Origin: Sabellastarte sp. h YS-2021
Lineage: Eukaryota > Annelida > Polychaeta > Sabellida > Sabellidae
Direction: 5' to 3'
NCBI GenBank assembly: GCA_964017235.1
Contig: OZ024936.1
Location: 29,410,040 to 29,474,039, forward strand
DNA length: 64,000 nt
The notes below the pieces were generated by a model. It ran no database searches. It worked only from the letters and a program-made list of their open reading frames with translations, and was not told the DNA's origin. Both the position numbers and the translations under genes were made by a program. Of this stretch, positions 55,438 to 64,000 are shown piece after piece; the stretch's first letter is position 1, and each line of letters begins with the position of its first letter.

Positions 55438-56742
55438 ATGTCATCTCCTGACCAGAAAAGAGGAGCTTGTGGCCATGTTATGGTTATATTTGACAGCCAT
55501 TCTGTTTGTGCATGCTGCAGGGACAAAGGCAAAGAAAAGGACCCTTGTGTAGAGAACCCGCAATGTTCTGACTGTAAGTTCTGTAACCATCTTACTCCAG
55601 ATCAAAAAGCCCAGCTTGCTACTCCCTCATACAAGTTGAAAAAAGAGAAACGTGAGGCTAGAAAGTTAGAAACTGATTCTTCTTCTACTACTCCAGTTAA
55701 AGACTCTGTACATTCACCCAATCCTTCCTTTGTGGACCCTGCTTCAGTGCAGGTAATAAGGGCTGTGGATGGCCACAGGACGCTGCAGTCCCCTTGTCCT
55801 GTTGAACTGGCCGGAAAGAAGAAAAGGGTCGACAAAGACAAGGCTACCACCTCTAAGTCTAAGTCTCACTCTGAAAAGCCAGTGAAATCTACAAAGGACA
55901 GCACACCGACCAAGGACTCCACCAACAGGTCTCCAGGAAAGACGGTACTTCCAGCTTGGAGTCAGAGATAGACAGTGAGTTTTCTGACTAGCCACCCTTA
56001 GATTTATATGTGGAAGAAGGGGAGTTATCAGAGGATCAGGATGTCACTATGACTGACCAGGATCAAGCCGCTTCAGAAGAACAGACACATAGAGAGACTA
56101 TGCGAAGCATTCACTCTTACATGGGCTGGTCCCATATTCCTGACATTGATACATTCACTAACTCTGCTGAAGGTAACCCTTTTGCCGGTCCAAAGACTCA
56201 AACACCAGGAAAAGTGTCGGTTCAGATGCCTTTTGACAACTGGCTTTGCAGGAAACTCAACAAACTGAACATTACTCTGGTTGAAGGATATCCTTCCTGA
56301 AGTTCAGAGGCCGGTGGCCTGTTGGAAGGACCAGTTTCTCAGACCAGCGAAGTCCCAAGCCAAGTGGTACGGGTTGTTTTCTGACCACAAGGGTGACTCT
56401 ACTGCTGTGTCAACCTGGAATACCAACGCGTCACGCCTCAACAGTAGTTATAGCAGGATTGCCAGACAGGCCGGTCTATCATCTACTCCACCGACTTCAT
56501 GTCATATCTCCCAGGAGAACTTAAGGAAATGGGTGAAGTTGGCTAGGGAAGCTACTGTTATGTGTAACCAGGCCGAGAGTTTTAATAGATGCCTGTTCAA
56601 GGTGCAACAAGACATGCAGAGAGTAAAGGCAAGGGTTCTTCAAAGGTCTCAACCGCCACTAGTGAACTGCAGTATCTCATGGATTTTAACTCCAGCATCA
56701 CCCAAGCAGTGGCAAAAATCATGGAGCACCTCACAATTTTGA
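55438..56742 (+). pseudogene. D7 gag-like gene
   Basis: 55438-55971 is open: MSSPDQKRGACGHV, then the Cys/His cluster H...CACC...DPC...CSDCKFC (residues ~20-50), then Lys/Ser/Thr-rich sequence. After a break near 55970 it continues at 56010 (EEGELSEDQD...MGWSHIPDIDT...VQMPFDNWLCRKLNKLN). It shifts again near 56295 (WKDQFLRP...SQENLRKWVKLAREATVMCNQAESFNRC). The RG-rich C-terminus has been lost in the deletion. Mild damage, so a rather young copy. Confidence 0.78.
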
Positions 56743-56884
56743 TATAGCCCCGGGTAACCGGCTGCTGGTAACCGATCTTGCCCTTAAAGGGTTTTCTAAC
56801 GTCAAGGTCGACCCAGGCCTGGAGAAAATTTGGTTCGTTGTTTGTTACTAGTCCCTAGTAACTTACCCGCTGACCAAGCGGTAG

Positions 56885-57262
56885 TTATTCAGCAATTGTC
56901 CTTTGGATAGGATGTATTAACACAATAAAATTGCAAATTTAATAAATAAAATAAATTTTTAAAGTTAATACCCTATCCAATGGACACACAAGACCCTCCC
57001 GAACTGGCCCGGCTATCAGCTTAATAGGGCCATAATAGGTTTAGACAAAAAAGATGCTATGACGTCACACTGTCTAGACAGGAAGGAAGTACGATGCGCC
57101 ACCTAGCAAGTGCACAATACTGGGACAGGCTGGCCAGTGGAAACACAGGACATCTTTTTTCCGACATTTGGTGAGCCGGTCTATGCCGACCGGATTAGCA
57201 ATTGTCCATTGGATAGGGTATTAACATATAAAAATTTAATTTATTTATTAAATTTGCAATTT
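56885..57262. repeat. D7 internal complementary region and right repeat
   Basis: 56889-56987 joins complements of both edges. 57040-57262 mirrors 55124-55330 and keeps GACGTCA. Confidence 0.85.
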
Positions 57263-57345
57263 CTAGTGTGTGGCAGGGTGAGCTTGTGCTGGCAGTATAG
57301 CCTAGTCAATTGTCCATAAGATAAGATATAAATGGAATGTTAACA

Positions 57346-58369
57346 CAACTGTATGGAACCTGAACCCTGCAAATGTTTAGGTTGGATCAGATTTCACCTG
57401 GACCACTAAACTCAAAGTTAAAGGAGGTACACTAGCCGTAAAGATGTTACATCTAGCTTATTGGTTCTAAGGTTTAAGATATGGATAGATGATTTTGTGA
57501 ATTGCATTTTGGTGTTGTGCCTTAGAGTCTGCCTGGCAGAGATTAATCACCGTAAAAGTACAGGATAGAAGAGAATAGTTGGGAATTCTAGGCTAAAAAC
57601 CTTTTCATGGGGTCAGGTTGACCTTTACCACTGATTCAGGTTCAAATGGAGTGGCCTAACTGTAAAAACCTAATATGTACATTATTATTGGTCCTGTGGG
57701 TTTAAAATATAAAACATCATATAGGCTGCTAATCTTTTTATTGAGTCATACTTAACCTTGCACCCTTCTTTTAAGGTGAAAGTAGGGTCGAGTTGATTTA
57801 TGTAAGGTCATTCACAAAACACTACCCCTATGGAGGTCCATTTTTGTGGATCAATATTTGATTTAATTGCTCCTAACTTTTGGCCCTGGAGGATTGGAAT
57901 ATGTGAATACATTAGAGAACTTCATTGGCTGTGAATATTTTGGCAGGGTCAAATTTGATCCCTCAGTATTAAATATGGCCCCTGAGACTATCAAAAAGGT
58001 CGCCTTACCCACATTAGGTAAGGAAGAGTTAAAGGTCAAAACAAATTCCACACTTTACTGACATACCAAACCTCCAGCAGGGAAAGTAAGAGAGACATTT
58101 GGTCTCGCAAGAGTTAACTTTTACTCACTTTAGACCAGTAATAATGCCAACACCCTTGACCTTACAGGTTGAGTCAAAAGCTAGATCTGACAACTGATGT
58201 ACTGATTTTAAGCTATATTCAATAAATACCTTCCTTATTACATTTCTAATTAGCTACAACAAGGGTAAATCTCACATGCCAAATCTTCTACAATTTGAGT
58301 ATTTATTCATCTATGAGTTTTAAAATTTTGACTGGGCTCATATTTGTTATTAGTAACAACCTTGCCAAA
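57346..58369. other. Intergenic with decayed S-type repeats
   Basis: 57480-57580 repeats the 32025-32115 segment. 57590-57980 has eroded S-unit features (GACCTTTACC..., TTATTATTGGTCCTGTGGGTTT). No gene recognised. Confidence 0.45.
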
Positions 58370-60885
58370 TGTCAGATGTCACCATTGTTACATTGCAAAC
58401 CTCTAGGACCAATAATAAGTGAGTTATTATCACTTTTAAGTTTGTCTATCCTCATTTGACCTAGAAGGAGGGGCCACAAGGTCAAATCTGACCACATCAA
58501 AATATTCACAGCCCATGATTCCCTATAGGTTGCTTTCACATTGCAAACCTGTAGGGCCAATAACAAATGAGATATTAGCACTTTTAAGTTTGTCTATCCA
58601 TGTTTGACCTTGAAGGAGGGGCCCAAGGTCAAATCTGACCACATCAGAAGATCGTAGCCCATGATTTCCTATAGGTTGGTTTCATATTGCAAACCTCTAT
58701 GACCAAAAATAAGCAAGTTATAAGCACTTTTAAGTTTGGCTATCCTTGTTTGACCTTGAAGGAGAGGCCCAAGGTCAAATTTGAACACATCAGAAGATTT
58801 TCAGCCCATGATTTCGTATAAGTTGGTTTCACATTGCAAACCTGTAGGACCCACAATAAGTGAGTTATAAGCACTTTTAACTTTGGCTATCCTCGTTTGA
58901 CCTTGAAGCAGGGGCACAAGGTCAAATCTGACCACATCAAAATATTCACAGCCCATGATTTCCTATAGGTTGGTTTCACATTGCAAACCTGTAGGGCCAA
59001 TAACAAATGAGATATTAGCACTTTTAAGTTTGTCTATCCACGTTTGACCTTGAAGGAGGGGCCCAAGGTCAAATCTGACCACATCAGAAGATCGCAGCCC
59101 ATTATTTCCTATAGGTTGGTTTCATATTGCAAACCTCTATGACCAAAAATAAGCAAGTTATAAGCACTTTTAAGTTTGGCTATCCTTGTTTGACCTTGAA
59201 GGAGAGGCCCAAGGTCAAATTTGAACACATCAGAAGATTTTCAGCCCATGATTTCGTATAAGTTGGTTTCACATTGCAAACCTGTAGGACCCACAATAAG
59301 TGAGTTATAAGCACTTTTAACTTTGGCTATCCTCGTTTGACCTTGAAGCAGGGGCGCAAGGTCAAATCTGACCACATCAAAAGATTCGCAGCCCATGATT
59401 TCCTATAGCTTGGTTTCACATTGCAAACCTCTAGGACCAATAATAAGCGAGTTATAAGCACTTTTAGATTCGGTTATCCTTGTTTGACCTTCAAGGAGAG
59501 GCCCAAGGTCAAATCTGACCACATCATCAGATTTTCCAGCCCATGATTTCCTATAGGTTGGTTTCACATTGCAAACCTCTAGGACCAGTAATAAGCAAGT
59601 AGTAAGCACTTTTAAGTTTGTCAATTCTCATTTGACCTTGAAGAAGGGGCACAAAGTCAAATCTGACCACATCAGAAGATCGTAGCCCATGATTTCCTAT
59701 AGGTTGGTTTCATATTGCAAACCTCTATGACCAAAAATAAGCAAGTTATAAGCACTTTTAAGTTTGGCTATCCTTGTTTGACCTTGAAGGAGAGGCCCAA
59801 GGTCAAATTTGAACACATCAGAAGATTTTCAGCCCATGATTTTGTATAAGTTGGTTTCACATTGCAAACCTGTAGGACCAATAATAAGCGAGTTATAAAC
59901 ACTTTTAAGTTTGGCTATCCTCGTTTGCCCTTGAAAGAGGGGCCCAAGGTCAAATCTGACCACATCAGAAGATTCACAGCCCATGATTTCCTATAGGTTG
60001 GTTTACATTGCAAACCTCTAGGACCAATAATAAATGAGTTATAAGCACTTTTAAGTCTTGCTATCCTTGTTGGACCTTCAAGGAGAGGCCTAAGGTCAAA
60101 TCTGACCACATCAGAAGATTCGCAGGCCATGATTTCCTACAGGTTGGTTTCATATTTCAAACCTCTAGGGCCAATATTAAGAAAGTTTTAAGCTCTTGTA
60201 AGTTTGCCTATCCTTGTTTGACAAAACAATAAGTACTTGAGTCAGTGAAGATTAGGTCAAGACTTTAAATCTCTGTTGATCCTTGTTTGACCTTGAAGGA
60301 GAGGCCCAAGGTCAAATCTGACAACATCAGAAGATTTGCAGCCCATGATTTCCTATAGGTTGGTTTCACATTGCAAACCTATAGGACCAGTAATAAGCGA
60401 GTTATAAGCACTTTTAAGTTTGGCTATCCTCATTTAACCTTGAAGGAGGGGCCCAAAGTCAAATCTGACCACATCAAGAGATTCGCAGCTCATGATTTCC
60501 TATAGGTTGGTTTACATTGCAAACTTCTAGGACCAATAATAAGCGAGTTATAAGCACTTTTAAGTTTGCCTATCCTTGTTTGAGCTTGAAGGAGGGCCCA
60601 AGGTCAAATCTGACCACATCAAAAGATTCGCAGCCCATGATTTTCTATAGGTTAGTTTCACATTGCAAACCTCTAGGATCAATAATAAGGGAGATATAAG
60701 CAACGCCCGTGGCAGCCATCTTGTTTTTCAAAATGAGCCCAATATTATTTGTAGTCAAGATTTTGTAATGATGAACATATTCTGTGAATTTGAGATCTCT
60801 ACCCATAATGCCCTTTGTTCTATAGGGCCAACAAAAGTCCTTGCTGAAAGTCGAAAAACATCCGTGGCGGCCATCTTGTTTTTCA
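58370..60885 (-). mobile_element. Family S repeats, long reverse-oriented array
   Basis: About sixteen units of 146-147 bp on the reverse strand (measured at 58578, 58724, 58871, 59018). Units share CTTTTAAGTTTGGCTATCC, TGACCTTGAAGGAGGGGCCC, CCCATGATTTCCTATAGGTT and GGTTTCACATTGCAAACC. The 60697-60885 end has two copies of GGC[AG]GCCATCTTGTTTTTCA, matching the 5' part of copy 2 in inverse order, so this is an S element in reverse. Neither terminal palindrome is found. Confidence 0.85.
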
Positions 60886-61033
60886 TACTCTTTCTAGAGT
60901 ATTACTCTGGACTGGTTACATGAAATAAGTTAAGACACTTTTTCAGTGACTGCAACATACAAAAGTTTCACCTGCCTAGGGTATCTGTACACATAAAAAA
61001 TAATGGTTATTTAAGTATTTATAAAATGTTTGG
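60886..61033. other. Spacer before D8
   Basis: Nothing recognised. Confidence 0.4.
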
Positions 61034-61422
61034 TTTTATTACGCTACAATAGCTTACCATGTGGGACTCAATGCTGTTCTCGGATGGCCACAAGGCATCA
61101 TGGCCAACGTCTAAGCAAAATAGACATTTATAGTTGGCCGTAGCCTCTAGTTGTCGTCACGTGATAACTTCTGACCAATCGCCCTACTTTCTCGTTGGCC
61201 ATGTTGAACTGGTAGCTGTTTGTAAATATACAGACATTTTCATTTATTTCTCAGCTTTTACATATTGTTGGAGGTTCATTTTTGGTTATTTCTTTTATTA
61301 TATAACATGGATCATTCTGTAAAATTTTTATTTTGACAGGATAAGTATATTTCTTGTTTCGTGTGTTTTGAGTTTTCCTCGGTTCAGGCCCTTTATTTTC
61401 TACCTCTTTTTTTGCATTTAAA

Positions 61423-63003
61423 ATGTCCATCCATCAAACGAATAAAGACAAACCGAGAGCACAAAAATGCCGCCATTTTTGTTTTTCCTTTGATTTACAC
61501 AACTATTGCCCTACTTGTAGGGAATCTGGCAAGGGTCATGACCCCTGTGTCACCTTTGAAGCGCCCTGTGATATCTGTGCATCTTTTACAGATGACCAAA
61601 TGAAAAAAATTCAACACAGGAAACGCTACTTAAAGAAACAAAAGGCGGACGCTTCCAATGTAAAAGATTGTGAACTTGATCTTTTGGGCGACGGGGTTTC
61701 TTTCACTGGTTCAAATGCAGACCTTGAGAGTGCTGCTGACAATCTTTTTACCTCACCCCCGCGTCCTCAGCCCCTACCCTTCAGTTCTTTATCACTTAAA
61801 ACACCAGCCAAAACTGTCCCACCCACCCCAGGTACTGCTTTGCAACACAAAATTGAAACGAATCTAGAAAAATCCCTGGGAAATTCATTAAATATTCATT
61901 TACAGCAGCAAATGGGTTCCTTCCAGGCATCCATGTTGGAAGCTTTTCAGTCGCTCTGAGAGGAGTTGACTGCTAAAAGGCAAACAGAGGTGGATCAGAC
62001 CTCGGTTTCTGCTTCCAAACCTGGTACATCTTCCCGTACTGATGTTAATCTGGACCTACCCCCTCCGAGACATAGAACTACCATGCAAACCGAGGATATG
62101 GATGTGGACTACGGTCCAGCACTTCCTCCTCATCTCGGACCTGACCCTCATGATACATCGGATCAGAATGTTGCTACATCTGAGTTACCTTCGAAGACAT
62201 CACTGGACCAGTGCCAGAACCGAACAGTGCTAGTTGCAACGAACAACTCAACGGTGGTAGCCTACATCAACAAACAAGGAGGAACTGACTCAGCAGAGAT
62301 GTGTGCTCTCCTGTGGAAGATTATGACCTGGTGCCATCACTATCACATAACATTGAAAGCCAGGCACATTCCAGGGTGCCTGAATGTGATGGCCGACCTG
62401 CTATCCCGGTCAAACCAAGTGCAGTCAACAGAATGGTCACTATATCTGCAGGTATTCAAACAGATCTGCCAAAAGTGGTTCACACCTCATGTAGACTTAT
62501 TTGCCACTCATCTGAACCACAAACTTCCACTGTACGTATCTCCTGTCCCAGACCCAAAGGCTTGGGACATAGATGCTCTGAACATAAACTGGACGAGTCT
62601 CACTGCCTATGCTTACCCTCCTATGGCTCTCCTTCACAAGGTGATCCAAAAGATCAAGCAATGCCATTGCCTGATCATCGTAATAGCCCCAGGCTGGCCA
62701 GGGATGCCCTGGTTTTGGGACCTAGTGCAGCTCTCAACAGAGATCCCACTACAACTCCCAGTGTCAACGACCCTACTGAAACAGTCCCACAGGTATGTGT
62801 TCCACAACAAACCTCAACAGCTCGACCTTCACACCTGGTGTCTAGGAGCAGACAACTCCAAGAACAAGGCTTCTCTGTGGAGATGGCAGAGAGAATTGCT
62901 GCTCCTCAGCGGTCATCAACGAGGACCATCTACAAGTCAAAGTGGGCCCTATTTGAAAAATGGTGCAGAGAAAATTCTGTGGATTTCTCCACTCCATCTG
63001 TGA
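61423..63003 (+). pseudogene. D8 gag-RNase H-methyltransferase-like in-frame fusion
   Basis: Gag starts at ATG 61423 with the same Cys/His cluster as D1. TGA at 61957-61959 replaces D1's CGA. The same frame reopens at once and continues through the deletion joint (SKTSLDQCQNRTVLVAT) into RNase H, which lacks its first two acidic residues, has ATNNST at the third, and keeps MADLLSR. It then runs through IDLFATH and PGWPGMPWFWDL to a stop at 63001-63003. The deletion has brought two genes from different frames in D1 into one frame. Confidence 0.8.
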
Positions 63004-63909
63004 AACAAATCTCAGATTTTTTCATGTACCTGTACCAAGACCTAAACAGGCGCCCCTCGACCATTGATGGTTACAGGACTGCAATCGTTGACACTTTGGG
63101 CCCAACGGCCCACCATATTGCACACAATGCAGACCTTCATAGGTTACTCTCCAGTTTCCACAGGGATCGTCCAAAATGTTCCAGAAATCTTCTTAAGTGG
63201 AACCTTTCTGTTGTTCTCAATGAGCTCACAAAAGCACCCTTTGAGCCTATGAAAGACACAGACCTCAAACATCTTACCCTCAAAACTGCTTTCTTGCTAG
63301 CTTTGGCCTCCCGCAAACGCCGCAGCGAAATCCATGCCTGGGTCGCAAACAAAGTATCTAATCTAGGCCAATGGGAAAAGGTCGCCTTGTTCCCTTCTTC
63401 TGATTTCATAGCCAAAAACCAACTAGCAAGAGAAGGTTCTCAAAGTGTGTCTCCGGTGACTATTCCTGCTTTGACTACCATAAGTTGATAGACAATTCAA
63501 AGAAGACAGGACCCCGTGTCCGGTGCGGGCCCTGAGGTACTATTTGGATCGAACCAAAGACCTGAGAGGGTCTCGGTCCCTCCTTTTCATCTCCTTCAAG
63601 AAAGGACATACCTCAGACATCAGACCCGCTACTCTCTCTTCCTAGTTGAAACAAACCATCCTACTTTGTTATAAACAAGCAGACCAACAAGCCTTGTACT
63701 TGGTCCAAGTTAAAGCGCATGACATCCGGGCCTTCGCGGCCTCTAAGGCCTTTTATGGTGGGGTATCGGTGGACCAAATCATGCAAGCCTGTCACTGGAA
63801 AGCTCACAACACATTTACAAATTTTTACCTAAAAGACCTTACCTTACTTGGTCAGACAATGACAACATTATGTATCTGGGACCCGTGGTGGCGGCACAAC
63901 AAGTCCTAG
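62301..63909 (+). pseudogene. D8 tyrosine recombinase, frameshift and nonsense
   Basis: The recombinase frame is already open across the overlapping RNase H/methyltransferase-like region from 62301. Recombinase proper begins near 62845. ALASRKRRSEIHAW carries Arg I. A one-base insertion near 63482 (CATAAGTTGATAG versus CATTGTAGATAG in D1) breaks the frame. YLDRTKDLRG follows (CGA retained where D1 has TGA), then TAG replaces TGG near 63643. AHDIRAFAAS and NFYLKDL are intact, followed by a 6-nt duplication (CTTACCTTACTTGG, ~63838). Inactive. Confidence 0.8.
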
Positions 63910-63942
63910 ATCCTTCCCCTCAGACCAGTTGTCCTTGGAAAG

Positions 63943-63957
63943 AAAAAAAGGGGGGGG
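63943..63957 (+). repeat. Polypurine run in D8
   Basis: AAAAAAA then eight G, at the same place as the 26-G run in D1; downstream CACATCCGCTACAACCAAG is identical to D1. Confidence 0.85.
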
Positions 63958-64000
63958 CACATCCGCTACAACCAAGTCTTCAGGAGTCTAGTCCCAGGAT

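Larger units (their letters stand above)
55124..57262 (+). mobile_element. DIRS element D7, gag-only, inserted in D4 right repeat
   Basis: Left repeat 55124-55330, internal complementary region 56889-56987 and right repeat ~57040-57262 are all present. Only gag lies between, joined at ~56742 directly to the 3' UTR that D6 also has (TATAGCCCCGGGTAACCGGC, at 52231 in D6). The target is the T run in D4's GTCTTTTTCTGGC. Edges share TTT, one T fewer than elsewhere. A 2.1-kb non-autonomous derivative that kept all terminal signals. Confidence 0.88.
40789..57345 (+). mobile_element. DIRS element D4, host of D5 and D7
   Basis: Left repeat 40789-40995 (TTTTATTCCATTAATACATC..., CRE GTGACGTCATTACATC). 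Right repeat survives in two halves, 55014-55123 and 57263-57345, separated by D7; together they mirror the left repeat. D4's own genes: gag (41187-42570), RT (42577-43537 continuing at 53844-53990) and recombinase (54000-54860). RNase H and the methyltransferase-like module are deleted at ~53990. D5 is inserted in the RT. The exact right edge is uncertain. Confidence 0.78.
61034..64000 (+). mobile_element. DIRS element D8, RT-deleted relative of D1, runs off window
   Basis: Left repeat 61034-61205 (TTTTATTACGCTACAATAGC..., CACGTGA, GACCAAT) is a homologue of D1's. Gag is fused to RNase H at ~62205, losing the rest of gag and the whole RT (D1 equivalent ~7475 to ~10125). Methyltransferase-like module and recombinase follow, then the polypurine run at 63943-63957. 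The internal complementary region and right repeat are outside the window. Confidence 0.88.

Noticed and set aside
35482..57345. D4 as an insertion into D3
   Set aside because: D3 stops at D4's left edge, but no continuation of D3 is found after D4's right edge, so insertion followed by deletion or simple adjacency cannot be told apart.

Overview
This is eukaryotic, intron-bearing, AT-rich animal DNA. A lophotrochozoan, most likely a mollusc, fits best. I infer this from the dense load of DIRS tyrosine-recombinase retrotransposons, tRNA-derived SINEs and tandem-repeat-cored Helentron-like elements. No marker in the window fixes the species.

Host gene (1018-18684, + strand). Seven exons with canonical AG/GT borders and an unbroken phase chain encode the C-terminal ~270 residues of a Vac8-like armadillo-repeat protein. 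The stop is TAG at 18682-18684 and the 5' exons lie upstream of the window. Intron 4 (4169-15199) has swollen to 11 kb. It holds a Helentron-like element (family A) split by a second one (family X) and by a full-length DIRS element (D1). Another X copy, itself split by a hAT MITE with a perfect 8-bp target duplication, follows directly.

18.7-35 kb. Intergenic or 3' flanking sequence with SINEs, MITEs, a foldback element, two more Helentron-like copies, a 155-bp tandem array and a decayed DIRS element (D2, 27025-31589).

35.5-57.3 kb. A nest of DIRS elements. D3 is truncated and carries an S-family Helentron-like insertion. It abuts D4. D5 is inserted in D4's reverse transcriptase, D6 is inserted in D5's recombinase, and D7, a gag-only derivative, is inserted in D4's right terminal repeat. 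Junctions fall at short T runs (usually TTTT) with no target duplication. In two cases the host reading frame or host repeat can be followed straight across the insertion.

57.3-64 kb. About 2.3 kb of a 147-bp satellite in reverse orientation, then D8, a relative of D1 with its reverse transcriptase deleted, which runs off the end.

The complete DIRS layout is seen only in D1: inverted terminal repeats, gag-like protein, RT-RNase H-methyltransferase-like polyprotein, tyrosine recombinase, polypurine run, internal complementary region and right repeat. Even D1's recombinase carries one nonsense codon. The other seven elements are deletion derivatives. Two DIRS groups are present. D1 and D8 share one terminal repeat (CACGTG and CCAAT boxes). 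D2, D3, D4, D6 and D7 share another (CRE-type TGACGTCA or its decayed forms). D5 is a variant of the second group with an NRF1-like GCGCATGC motif.
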